From: Planctomycetota bacterium
Lineage (GTDB): Bacteria; Planctomycetota; UBA1135; GCA-002686595
DNA: 24,305 nucleotides
Assembly (NCBI GenBank): GCA_029259675.1
Contig: JAJDES010000171.1
Span: forward strand, 1-24,305
Reading direction: 5' to 3'
The translations under genes and the position numbers were made by a program. How positions within the stretch are numbered: position 1 is the first letter of the stretch; each line of letters begins with the position of its first letter. A model generated the notes under the pieces. It was not told the DNA's origin. It ran no database searches and saw only the letters and a list, made by a program, of their open reading frames with translations. Shown piece by piece: positions 7,074 to 15,900 of the stretch.

Positions 7074-8654
7074 ATGCACGAACTGCTGTCTAGCGGCCGG
7101 AGATCGAGGAGCTATTTCCTGGCCCTCACCCTGGGCCTCTCCATCGCCTTGGCGAGCTGCGCCGGCACACCGGAGGCCCGTCCGGAGTCGAACTCGAAGG
7201 TCGCGGCTGACCGCTCAAACGAGAGCTATCTGGATCGCGCCCCGGCCTGGGTTCGCGAGCATCCCAAGGACAATCGCTTTCCGACCAGCCGCTACCTGGT
7301 CGGGCTGGGCATCGCCGATACGAGTCGCGGGCCGGCGGAGGCTGCCCTGGCTGCCGAGGATCAGGCCAAGGCCGAGATTGCTCGCATCCTGCGCACCCAA
7401 ATTGAATCGGTCGTCGAGAGCTGGTTGGACTCGAGCACGAGCAACCAAAGTTTCTTCAATCAATCCGGCATTGAAGAGCGCATCCGCTCCACCGCAAACG
7501 TGGAACTGAACGGTGCGCAAGTTGTGGATCAATGGAATGACGAGGAGTCCGGTCAACTTTGGATCAAGGTTGTGCTCTCCCGGGAAACCCTGGCGCGCGA
7601 CCTTTTGGCCGAAACCCAGAGTGCGCTGATCGGGGCGACAGTGGACCCCCAAGCGGAAGGAGCACCCTCCGCAATTTTGGCCGATCTACTCGGCAGTTGG
7701 TCCCTGTTGGATCGTGCCCTGGGGCGCTTGGCCGGCGCCCGCGCGGCCATCGACCTGCGCAGCCCGGCGGGGAATGAAGTGCTCGCCGTTGAAGCCGAGG
7801 CCCTCGCGCGCGCCGAGGAAATCCAAGCCCGCATTAGCGAACTCTCGTCCATGGCCGACTTGGTGTTGCTGGGTCAGCCCAATCGCGAATTGAATTCGAG
7901 CGGCAATTTGGCGCAACCCTTGAACCTGCTGGCAACCTTCGGAGACGCGCCGTTCAGTGGCTTTCCCCTGAGTTTCCATTTGCCCGAAGGCGTGCGCGGA
8001 ACTTTAAGCGAAGAGGGCGGCGGGGCTCCGGGCCAAGTGCAATTGCGAATTATCGGTCTCCATCCGGGCGGTATGACCTCCGTGCCGGTTGAGGCGCGAT
8101 TCGACTTCCAACGCTTCGCGCCCACCTACCCGCTGCAGCGCACGCCGAGTCTCTTGATCAACCTTTATCCGCCCAGCCTGGCATCCAGAACGTTTGCCAT
8201 CCTTGTGGCGGGTCCCGGCGCTGAAAAGGTCGAACGCGCGACCATGCAGGTGCTGGAGGCCAATCAGGCCAAGCTCCTCGGTCCGCGCTCCTTGCCCGCG
8301 GGTTGGATGAGTTCCAAGCGCTGGACGGAACTGGACGTCGATCAGATTTGCGGTGCCTTGAAGGGCCGCTGCGAATTCGCTCTGCGCGCTACCGTCCAAG
8401 TCGAGGCGCAGCAATCCGACAAGGCCTTTATCAGCTACGCGGGTCTTCAGTTGGATTGGATCGACGTCGAGAAGGCTCAAGTGCTCGCGCGCCTTTCCCA
8501 TCCTCCGAGTCGCCGCATCCGCGGCATTCACCCTCAATCACAGGAACGAGCCGATCTTCAGGCACTGCAGCGCTTGAATGAATGGCTGAGAGAAGAACTT
8601 CATGGGGAGCTCGGCAAGCGCTTTGCCCTCCCCGCAGGATCACAAAACGAATAA
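7074..8654 (+). CDS. Long LPP20-domain lipoprotein, first gene of the plus arm
   Basis: A 526-residue envelope lipoprotein. The start at ATG 7074 has AGGGGA about 7 bases upstream and begins a lipoprotein signal: basic n-region, core 14-24, lipobox LASC and acceptor Cys29. The frame is open to 6864 but that extension has no signal. Residues about 53-175 carry an LPP20-like domain: APAWVREHP, then SRYLVGLGIADTSRGP, an Ala-rich helix and the strand LWIKVVLSRETLA. The next 340 residues or so are not recognised; they include a helical part (about 185-260) and a beta-rich part with a TFAILVAGPGAEKVERATMQ segment (roughly 375-394). This is far longer than ordinary LPP20 proteins. It heads a six-gene operon (17-base gap to the next gene) and is divergent from two more LPP20 genes. 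Confidence 0.8.
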   Translation: MHELLSSGRRSRSYFLALTLGLSIALASCAGTPEARPESNSKVAADRSNESYLDRAPAWVREHPKDNRFPTSRYLVGLGIADTSRGPAEAALAAEDQAKAEIARILRTQIESVVESWLDSSTSNQSFFNQSGIEERIRSTANVELNGAQVVDQWNDEESGQLWIKVVLSRETLARDLLAETQSALIGATVDPQAEGAPSAILADLLGSWSLLDRALGRLAGARAAIDLRSPAGNEVLAVEAEALARAEEIQARISELSSMADLVLLGQPNRELNSSGNLAQPLNLLATFGDAPFSGFPLSFHLPEGVRGTLSEEGGGAPGQVQLRIIGLHPGGMTSVPVEARFDFQRFAPTYPLQRTPSLLINLYPPSLASRTFAILVAGPGAEKVERATMQVLEANQAKLLGPRSLPAGWMSSKRWTELDVDQICGALKGRCEFALRATVQVEAQQSDKAFISYAGLQLDWIDVEKAQVLARLSHPPSRRIRGIHPQSQERADLQALQRLNEWLREELHGELGKRFALPAGSQNE

Positions 8655-8671
8655 GACCTTTGGAGCACCAC

Positions 8672-9145
8672 ATGCAACGTCACTTCCTATTGATTCTCCT
8701 TCTTAGTTTGGGCCTGTGCGCCTGCAAGGCCGACCGCTATCAAGGAGTCGAAGTTTTCGATCCCGATGACGAAGAAGTCGCTTCCGGACCCGAGGTCAAG
8801 AAGTCGCGTTTCCAGGTCTATTGGCTGTTCGAGCCGCAGGTCAACCGGGTCAACACCCAAGGTGTTTTCACCATTGCCCAGGACAAGTACGACGCGCGCC
8901 TTGTCTCGTCTTTTTGGGAGAAGGAATTTTTGAAGTTGACCGGAAACGGCTACTACGCACCCTTCTTTGACTTGTACTACGAGTACGCCCACGGCCTGGC
9001 CCAGGGCTACCCGATCGGCAGTCCGCGCGTGGAAGAGATGCTCGAGAAGCTTGAGAAGCGCTTCCTGTTCTTTTGCAGCAACAAGGGCGTGGAAGCAGAG
9101 TTCCTCGAGTACCAGGCCAAAATGGAGGCCATTCTTCTCAACTAA
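8672..9145 (+). CDS. Small lipoprotein of unknown function
   Basis: I do not recognise a family. The protein has 157 residues from ATG 8672, with GGAG about 7 bases upstream; the longer frame overlaps the preceding gene. The signal core is followed by the lipobox LCAC (acceptor Cys18, then Lys), so it should be an envelope lipoprotein. Residues about 25-45 are acidic (FDPDDEEV). The rest looks helical and aromatic-rich, with SFWEKEFLKLTGNGYYAPFF and a charged C-terminal helix MLEKLEKRFLFF. The gene lies 17 bases after the long LPP20 gene and 2 bases before the next one, so it is part of the same operon. Its constant presence or absence beside LPP20 genes elsewhere would help define its role. 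Confidence 0.75.
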   Translation: MQRHFLLILLLSLGLCACKADRYQGVEVFDPDDEEVASGPEVKKSRFQVYWLFEPQVNRVNTQGVFTIAQDKYDARLVSSFWEKEFLKLTGNGYYAPFFDLYYEYAHGLAQGYPIGSPRVEEMLEKLEKRFLFFCSNKGVEAEFLEYQAKMEAILLN

Positions 9146-9147
9146 GA

Positions 9148-9843
9148 ATGCGCCGCTTTCCCTTCAACTCCAGTTTCGCCCTCATAGCGATCGTTTGCTT
9201 GGGCCTGAGTGGTTGCAAATTGCTTCACCCTCCGGTGATCAGCGTGATTGCCTATCCGCTCTTGCAGCCGCGCACCAATTCGATTGAAACGGGCGATCTG
9301 GACCCGATTTTGGAGGAGAGCGGGGAAGCGTTGAAGCGCGCCAAGGTCGCGGTGGTTCGCAACCCAGGTCGCAACGGGTGGGATTCCACCGTGCGCGGCA
9401 AGCAACGCGACAAGCGCAAGGATGAGAACGAGCTCCTTTACAACTATCTGCGCAAGCAAAAGCTGTTCGGAGAGATCGGCTTGGTCGATCGCGCCGGATT
9501 CGGCGATTACGACTACTACCTCACGTGCAACACCGAATGCATCTACAACATCGAGCTCGACACCTTGATGTACACGTGGAATTGGGTCCTTCTGGGTGTC
9601 GGTTTCCTGGTTGGCTGGCCCTACCAAGATAGCTCGGCCTTTTACGTCGCCGAGTCCGTATTCATGCAGCGCAGTGAGGCGGGAACGGAAACGATAGGCG
9701 GCAGCATCGCCGTGAATCAGGTCACCTGGTACGGCGACAATATCTACTGGCGTCCCGCATTCTATGCGGCGCGAACCCTAAAGCCCCTATTCAAGCAAAT
9801 CACCTACGACTTCATTCTTGAGTCGGGAGTGCGCTCGCTGTGA
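9148..9843 (+). CDS. Lipoprotein with an internal hydrophobic segment
   Basis: No confident family. The protein has 231 residues from ATG 9148, two bases after the previous stop. The signal ends with the lipobox LSGC (acceptor Cys23, then Lys). Residues about 65-135 look like an alpha/beta unit with the strand KVAVVRNPG and the helix ENELLYNYLRKQKLFGEIGL. A hydrophobic stretch WNWVLLGVGFLVGWPY lies at about 145-160 in the middle of the mature protein; this is unusual for a periplasmic lipoprotein and suggests membrane insertion or a buried hairpin. The C-terminal part is beta-like. The stop overlaps the next start (GTGA), indicating translational coupling. It resembles in outline the small envelope lipoproteins that sit with CsgG/LpoB-type genes, but I cannot name it. 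Confidence 0.75.
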   Translation: MRRFPFNSSFALIAIVCLGLSGCKLLHPPVISVIAYPLLQPRTNSIETGDLDPILEESGEALKRAKVAVVRNPGRNGWDSTVRGKQRDKRKDENELLYNYLRKQKLFGEIGLVDRAGFGDYDYYLTCNTECIYNIELDTLMYTWNWVLLGVGFLVGWPYQDSSAFYVAESVFMQRSEAGTETIGGSIAVNQVTWYGDNIYWRPAFYAARTLKPLFKQITYDFILESGVRSL

Positions 9844-10964
9844 AGCAGGCGGCCTCGCAACCCCGACTTGCGGCAGTTCTCTGCTTGCTCATGCTGCCGT
9901 TGCTGTCGGCAGGCTGCAAATCTCCGCTTGAGCATTACGAGAGCGCGCTCGAAATCTCGAATGCATCCGAACTTCCCGATTCGAAGGCCGTAGCCAAGTT
10001 CGAAAAAGAATTGGACAAAGCGACGTCCAAGGCGGGCAAGATCCTGCGCACCGAAAAAGGCGCCGCGGGCACGGCCCTGCACGACGCAACCGCCTACGTG
10101 ATTCCCCTAGCGGACATTGCGCGCGCGAAGTTGTACTTGCGACTCGGCCAAGTGCGCGAAGCCGAAGATGCCGCCTGGAAAGCCGTCGAAAACGCGGAAA
10201 CCCAACTGGGAAGACACATCCGCTTGCTGCAGGAGGAAAATGGCGATTGGGATGTGGGCGCCTTGGGTTCATCTGTCTTCTTTCGGCGCGAAAAGATTCG
10301 CCGGCGCGTCTTCACATTGCTCAAGAACGCTTACCGGCAAGCTGGTGAGAAAGATCTGTCGGCGCTGATGGACGCCCAAATAGGATTCAGCACCGATTAC
10401 CTCTGCAGCTCCGTGGCCCACGGCGAAGAGGAATTCATCCGCCAGGTCGAAAACTCCGATTGGATCCGCACCTACGAGGAGGATTCCGCTCGGATCGGCT
10501 ACATGCTCAAGGTGACCTTGCGCTTCCTGGGACAAATCGTTCAGGTTGCCGCGGCCGAGATGCAAAAGGCTCAACTGCAACAACAAGCCGCCCAGAATCC
10601 GAATTACTCTTCCAGTTATCGGCGCCAGCAAAATGCCATCGACAGGCAGCAGGAGCTCGGCTGGGAGAAGTTCAAGGAAGATCTGGATAAAATGAAGGCC
10701 AAGTACGAAGCGACATTGAGCAACATTGCCGCCACGTTTCAGAAAACGGTCGCTACTTCGCTATCTGCAAACTTCGAATTGGTCGGCTTCTCCGAAGAGA
10801 TCCAAGCCTTGGACGCCTTTGCGGAATTGGAAGAGAAGAAGGAAGCCTTTGACGACTACGTCTTGCGCAGCGGTTTTGATAAGCAAGCTTCAGACGCATT
10901 GATGGACATGCGTCGCTCGCTCGACGACCTCACCCGCGAATTGCAGGAGCGCCGAAACTCATGA
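9840..10964 (+). CDS. TPR/coiled-coil lipoprotein, COG3014-like in outline
   Basis: A 374-residue envelope lipoprotein starting at GTG 9840, which overlaps the previous stop by four bases. The signal ends with LSAGC, acceptor Cys26 followed by Lys. Residues about 90-125 hold a TPR-like helical pair (ARAKLYLRLGQVREAEDAAW). Residues about 225-290 are Gln/Lys/Glu-rich and probably coiled coil, including MQKAQLQQQAAQ. The C-terminus is charged and helical. A TPR-bearing lipoprotein next to LPP20 and LpoB-like lipoproteins recalls the gamma-proteobacterial arrangement of a COG3014 protein with LPP20 and LpoB genes; this comparison is from memory of gene order, not an alignment. The gene is translationally coupled to both neighbours (GTGA before, ATGA after), which suggests the products are needed in fixed ratio. 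Confidence 0.78.
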   Translation: MKQAASQPRLAAVLCLLMLPLLSAGCKSPLEHYESALEISNASELPDSKAVAKFEKELDKATSKAGKILRTEKGAAGTALHDATAYVIPLADIARAKLYLRLGQVREAEDAAWKAVENAETQLGRHIRLLQEENGDWDVGALGSSVFFRREKIRRRVFTLLKNAYRQAGEKDLSALMDAQIGFSTDYLCSSVAHGEEEFIRQVENSDWIRTYEEDSARIGYMLKVTLRFLGQIVQVAAAEMQKAQLQQQAAQNPNYSSSYRRQQNAIDRQQELGWEKFKEDLDKMKAKYEATLSNIAATFQKTVATSLSANFELVGFSEEIQALDAFAELEEKKEAFDDYVLRSGFDKQASDALMDMRRSLDDLTRELQERRNS

Positions 10965-11629
10965 TTTTGCGAGTCATCATCGCCCTAGCCATTCTATTGG
11001 TTGCGCCCGCCTGCAAGTCCGGCTCCGGCGGCAATTCTCTCGCGGTCAGTGACCTCACAACTGAAGTGAATCGCTCCCTGGAGGAATTCTTCGAGGGTTT
11101 GGGCGGCAGCGAAGTTCGCTTGCGTTCGCACTTCGCCCTATTCATCCCCGAAAATAGTGTCGACACGCGCTACATCGATCGCTTTCGACGCACGCTCGAA
11201 GCAGGAATTCGCTCCGCTGCGTCCCAGCGCAATCTCTACCTATCCACCGCCAGCGAAACGGTCTTCTTCATTCCCAACCTGGAGTCGAGCGGCGGTTCCA
11301 TCAAAGCTTTCGCGCCCGAAGAAGCCCAACGCTTAGCCCAGGGCTTTCGCAATGGCACGCCGACCTCGTGGAAACTCTTCCACGCTGTGTGGGAAGATCT
11401 CAACCGCATTGCGATCGGCGACAAGGACTGGATCGACAAGCTGCCGACGTCGATTCGATCCGAGCTCTCCAGCTCGCTCGAATATGTCTTGCGCGTGGAC
11501 CTGTCCGCAACTCCGATTGACCGCACATCCTTTCGCCACGACCTAACTTTGCAGTGGCTTGAGGTCGGCAGCGAACGATCCATCTACACGAAGCGCAGCA
11601 GCTTCATGCTCACCTATTCACTCACTTAA
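10961..11629 (+). CDS. Small lipoprotein, possibly LpoB/CsgG-like fold
   Basis: The protein has 222 residues from ATG 10961, overlapping the previous stop as ATGA, with AGGAG about a dozen bases upstream. The short signal ends in VAPAC with acceptor Cys18 followed by Lys. The mature part has a layout compatible with LpoB/CsgG-type alpha/beta domains: a strand SHFALFIPEN, a helix YIDRFRRTLEAGIRSAASQR, a strand LYLSTA, and late strands YVLRVDLSATP and LTLQWLEVG. There is no diagnostic motif, so this is a fold-level guess from order of elements. It is the fifth gene of the plus-strand operon, with a 13-base gap to the next. It could equally be an unrelated envelope lipoprotein. Confidence 0.72.
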   Translation: MILRVIIALAILLVAPACKSGSGGNSLAVSDLTTEVNRSLEEFFEGLGGSEVRLRSHFALFIPENSVDTRYIDRFRRTLEAGIRSAASQRNLYLSTASETVFFIPNLESSGGSIKAFAPEEAQRLAQGFRNGTPTSWKLFHAVWEDLNRIAIGDKDWIDKLPTSIRSELSSSLEYVLRVDLSATPIDRTSFRHDLTLQWLEVGSERSIYTKRSSFMLTYSLT

Positions 11630-11642
11630 CCCGCCGATTGCC

Positions 11643-12185
11643 GTGAAGAATCAACTGCTTTGGATCTGTGCCCTTGCGCTGTGCTTCGCCCCCGCCTGCA
11701 AGAGCGCCCCGGAAGACTACGACGAGGCGGGTTTGCGCGCCGAGCAGGATGAACAGCTCGACAGAGCCCTCAAGCCCATGGTCGACACCATCGCGGCCAA
11801 GGCCCGAGGCAGACGCCTCAGCTTTCCCGGCATCTACGAAACGCGCACGGGTCGCATCATTCCCGCCTCCACCTATCTCGAACCGCGCATCACTCGCGCC
11901 CTCGGCGAACGCAGGCTTTCCATCCTCAATCGATTGGACCTGGACAAGATCATCGAAGAGCAGATCTTCCTCACGTCCGAGTTTATTGAGCCCGACGCCC
12001 TGCAACGTATCGGCGAAGTCAACGGCGCCGAGTTGCTGCTCTTATGCCCCGCAATTAGTCCCACCGGTCGCGAATATCAACTCGACTGGAAACTGGTCGA
12101 AATTGAATCCGGCGAAACCGTCAGCACCGGCCTCGTCACCTTCGAGCGCACCTGGCTGCCTTTGAACTACGGCGGCGTGCTGTAG
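11643..12185 (+). CDS. CsgG/FlgO-like small lipoprotein
   Basis: The last gene of the plus-strand lipoprotein operon: 180 residues from GTG 11643, 13 bases after the previous stop. The signal ends in FAPAC with acceptor Cys19 followed by Lys. The segment LEPRITRALGERRLSILNRL, followed by DLDKIIEEQIFLTSEFIEP and then GAELLLLCPAISPTG, follows the CsgG/FlgO/LpoB pattern: a helix that packs on a strand, an 'R-x-DLDKIIEEQ' turn, and a strand where the protein tests for its own variant. These families form outer-membrane pores (CsgG), flagellar outer-membrane rings (FlgO) or activate penicillin-binding proteins (LpoB). It is short for CsgG and closer in size to FlgO/LpoB domains. No curli or flagellar genes are in the window. 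Confidence 0.75.
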   Translation: MKNQLLWICALALCFAPACKSAPEDYDEAGLRAEQDEQLDRALKPMVDTIAAKARGRRLSFPGIYETRTGRIIPASTYLEPRITRALGERRLSILNRLDLDKIIEEQIFLTSEFIEPDALQRIGEVNGAELLLLCPAISPTGREYQLDWKLVEIESGETVSTGLVTFERTWLPLNYGGVL

Positions 12186-12283
12186 CAGCCCGCGCGCGAA
12201 ACTCCGAGTTATTGTTGAACCCGGCCGCCGCCTGACCCGGGACTGAATCCGCCGCTGTGCTCGTACAGATTAGGGCAATTGTG

Positions 12284-12312
12284 CAACGGCTCTGTGACAT
12301 TGTGAGCCGTTG
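12284..12312 (+). repeat. 9-base inverted repeat after the lipoprotein operon
   Basis: CAACGGCTC (12284-12292) and GAGCCGTTG (12304-12312) form a perfect 9-base stem around an 11-base loop, about 100 bases after the last lipoprotein stop. No T-run follows, so it is not a classical intrinsic terminator. The same 9-mer recurs in direct orientation at 12395-12403, which suits a protein-binding site as well as an RNA hairpin. Confidence 0.5.
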
Positions 12313-12462
12313 GGCTCAAGTGCGTCTGCACGCACCATGGGCTCCTGTTTTGATCACACAATTGCCGCCATTCAATTGGCAACAGATTTGACGGCAACGG
12401 CTCACTCTTCACGCATGAGTGAAACCGGCCGCAGGCCCTTGTTCGCGGCGACAAACGCAAAG

Positions 12463-12476
12463 GCGGACGCGTCCGC
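12463..12476. repeat. Perfect 14-base GC-rich palindrome
   Basis: GCGGACGCGTCCGC reads the same on both strands. It lies in the middle of the long intergenic region, about 490 bases before ATG 12965. With no loop it is a poor RNA hairpin and better suited to a dimeric DNA-binding protein. No owner can be named. Confidence 0.5.
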
Positions 12477-12890
12477 ATACAGAGTCGTTCCCACCTGCAG
12501 CAGCGGATGAACGGATCCAATTCCGTCCCTAGTGGGTAATCAGCACGCGGAAGCCGCAAGATTTTGACTTACAAATTCGTGCCTTAGAGGGCCGCGCCAA
12601 GACTCCGGCCAATCTTCGTCCGCTGCCAGCGCTCGAAGCTTGTGCATGAAACAGCAGGGGCTGAGCGGGCAGTGTCTTGTTGAATGAACTTCGTCAAGTT
12701 CACTGAAAGCATGCGCGAACACACAGAACGGCCCACATGTGGCATTTCGCTCGCGGGAAGCCACGCGGTCTTGAGTTTGAATACTTATTGAGGGCGAGTC
12801 CGCGTCCATTAATTTTGAACATGCTCCGCAACCATTGTTTCCCAAGAACCAGTGGGGAACCGTATGTTTTAGTCTTCACCTAAACACCAC

Positions 12891-12939
12891 GAAGAGTGAG
12901 GCAAACTCTTCCCGCTGGAATCCCCCCGGCGTTTGCCTC
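12891..12939 (+). promoter_or_regulatory. Leader with two mutually exclusive stems
   Basis: GAAGAGT (12891-12897) pairs with ACTCTTC (12905-12911). GAGGCAAAC (12898-12906) pairs with GTTTGCCTC (12931-12939). The second arm of the first stem overlaps the first arm of the second, so only one can form. The structure ends 25 bases before ATG 12965. This is the geometry of an attenuation or RNA-switch leader, though neither stem has a T-run. Confidence 0.5.
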
Positions 12940-12964
12940 TCCTTTAACTCCAAGAGAGAATCCC

Positions 12965-15900
12965 ATGAAGCTCGCGTTTCTGTCGGTATTCGTCGGCGCA
13001 ATTTGCGCCGTGTCCCCTGGCGCACAGGCTCCGATCGAGGAGCAAGACCCTTTACCCATATTTTCCCTGCCACTGCGATTCGACATGGGCACCGACACGT
13101 CGCCCGTCGCAACGGGTTGGATTCGTGTCGAAGGGACGGACGCTTATCCGACGTCGGACCCCTCAACTACTCTTAATTTCGGATGGACTGCGGCTTCCGG
13201 AACCCTAAGCGGAGTCGACCGAGGTAGCGTTCCTGTGCAAGTTGTGCACAACCACGACGAAGATCTGCTCTCAGACTTCAACGAGGGCACGGGCGCGGTC
13301 ACCTTCCGATTGAGTGTTCCGATCGGGACGTACCATTGCATGGTTTACCTCGGTGATGTCGATGCGCGCGTCGAAGGCATGAAGGTCATAGCCAACGGGG
13401 TCGAAGTCGCAACGGATGTCTTCGCAAGGACAGTCGCCGACAAAGCATCGCTTGACGGAGCCGTTGGCGGCTATCGACGCTTGACCTTCAAGTCGGTGGT
13501 TCCAAACAACACCGCCGGGCTGCGCCTCAAATTCGAAGGCACGCTCGCTCGCATGCCGATTATGGGCGTGGAAGTGTTCGCTGATTCGCCCGCTCCCCTG
13601 CAATTTGATGACAACTCATCAGTCCTGACGCGTGTAGGGAATCTCAGCGCTGCCAACAACGTAATCGTGGATGATGGAATCGACGATTACAACGCAGGCC
13701 TCTATGACGATGCCGTTGCGCACTTCCTGAGCATCCAGCCGAGACCCGCTGCAAAACTCGCTAAGGCCTACGGCTTGGCGTTTGTAGTCGGCGCCCTGAC
13801 GAATCACATGGAGCAAGTGGACGTTGATTTGCTGCAGGAAATTATCGACACGCTCGCCGCACTCGACCAAGACGACGCTGCGGTGCGAAACCTATACGTG
13901 GAAGCTCTCGACCTCCAAAAGGGCGATTTGTTCAACCGCACACGGGCCTACACACTAGATGCCTTTCCCGAAAACCCGGAAAGCTTGATTCAACATGCCC
14001 AAGCGTTGGGCATGAACTCGATTGTTTTGAACTTGTGCGCAGCTGTTCAGCTCTTTGAGCAAATGGATGACGACATTTTGGACGACACTCCATCCAGTTT
14101 TCACACGGAAAGTCCTTTCTATCCCACCGCGCGTTATCTGATCGCACGCAATTACTACAGCCGCAATACGAAGCTTTCCGTCGGTTTGACGATTGGGCAA
14201 AACTGCAACCCAATCCTTGTTGAACTGAACACCTATTGGCTTGGCATCATTCTTGATGAGCTGTGGCCTCGCCTCGATCTCAACGGCACGAAGTTCTTGT
14301 TCCCCAAGGCACACGAAGCGATCACTTTTTGCTGGTTCTTCGACGAATACGTCGACCCGATTGCCGTCCAGGGTCCCTTCAACGAAGCTTGTCCCAAGTT
14401 TTTGTCAAACTTGGTTGCCGAATGGGACGGCGTATCACTTCCTCCCGGTGTCAACGTCGCTGATACTTGGTGGGCGGAAGCAGCAGACATCATCGACACA
14501 ACCAACGCGCCTTCCTGGGCTGTTGATCAGCGCGCCTACCATCGACAGTTCCGAAACCTAGCCAACTGGTGGATAGAAAATCGGCTGTTCGGCTTCCAAC
14601 TCGGCGGGGGATCCGGCGACGACCAGGAAGCTGCCGTGTTGTCCGTACCCAGCATTACGCGACTAGAAGGGCTCACGAACCAAAACGTCGAAGAGCCGCT
14701 CAACGACATTTGGAAGGAAAATTTGCTCAATGACCCCGCAGTCAATGTTGCGGAGGGTTACTTCAACAACGCCGGCGATGTAGAGCATGCTGCCGAGTTC
14801 ACGTCGAACCCACTCTTCATTCTGTTGCCGACAGGGTATGGAAGCCCGCAACTGTATGAATTCTCCATGCGCCTGATTCGCAACATGGAGGACAAGCACA
14901 TAGCCGGTTCGCCCGATGCCTGGATGACGCCCACTTTTGTCAGCCAAACAGGTCCGCCGGCGCGACACTTTTACGATTGGAAGTTCGGAGGAGGTGTAGG
15001 CCCCCCGCTGAACGGTCGCGACATTGCACTCAATATGAAGGCCATCGCTCCGGGCTTTCACCTGCTGAACTTCAATCAGTCCCCGACGACCCAGAGACTG
15101 TTTGAAGAGTGGGCTTGGGCGTGGAGAGATCTCGCCATGCGAACCGACAACAACAAGCCCGCGGGCTTCTTCCCGCCATCGGTCAAGATTGTCAACGACT
15201 TGCCCGGCGCAATCGGCGAAACCGGTGCTTGGTGGTTGAACAACGCCTACGCCTCTTCTCAGTTCCCAAGTGCCTATACGGCAGCTCACTATTACCTAGG
15301 CGTGCAAGCAGCGCGCGCGAGCACCGAACTCAACAAGGCGGATCTTTATGATCCTTTGGTGTCCGCCACGAATTCCCTGATCACTCTTTCCGGTGGAGAT
15401 CCCGATGCCGCGGTTGGAACCGAGATGTGGGCAGTTGGCAAAACGCGAAGCGCCATTGCCACCGCTGCATGGCTTTCCAAGGCAGAGATGCTTGGCGCGG
15501 GCATCAATGCTGCAGCGCTCGACACTGCAATTGACACTTGGGCGAAGACCATGCCCGCTTTCCTAAATGCCAATGCGAGCGTTGTTCCCACCAACAAAGC
15601 GCCGATTGAGAACCTGTTCGAGAAGGCTCAAAACTGGATGCGACACTTTTGGATATTCTCGACGACATCCGTCACCTATACGGATCGCATGAAATTTGAC
15701 ATTCCCGCATTTCACGCGCTCTACACGACACCATCGGGGGGCACCTATGGCTTCACCCCGAACTATTTGGTGACTTGGTTCAATCCCAATTCGAGCTCCA
15801 CAACGACCTTAGCGGACGAGTTGGACATGGCGGTGCTAGTCAATCGCTATTCGCCGCCGGCACCCCTGGGACAATTGGATGTACTCATCAACAACTTCAA

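Larger units (their letters stand above)
12186..12964. other. Long dyad-rich intergenic region
   Basis: There are 779 bases without a credible gene. Open frames on the minus strand here are Cys/Arg/Pro-rich, lack family resemblance and have no ribosome binding sites. Visible structure: CAACGGCTC at 12284-12292 and 12395-12403, with its inverse GAGCCGTTG at 12304-12312; the palindrome GCGGACGCGTCCGC (12463-12476); a 7-base hairpin (12685-12691 with 12696-12702); the palindrome CCACATGTGG (12733-12742); and a leader with alternative stems (12891-12939). It should hold the 3' end of the lipoprotein operon and the promoter of the 12965 gene, which I cannot place. Confidence 0.6.

Noticed and set aside
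5403..12185. A flagellar FlgO/FlgP or curli CsgG locus
   Set aside because: LPP20 and CsgG/FlgO-like proteins fit in part, but no flagellar ring, curli subunit or chaperone gene is present, so a specific name would be unsupported.
12209..12845. Two minus-strand open frames of 116 and 101 codons in the long intergenic region
   Set aside because: Cys/Arg/Pro-rich composition, no ribosome binding sites, no family resemblance and overlap with the dyads; most likely chance frames in GC-rich DNA.
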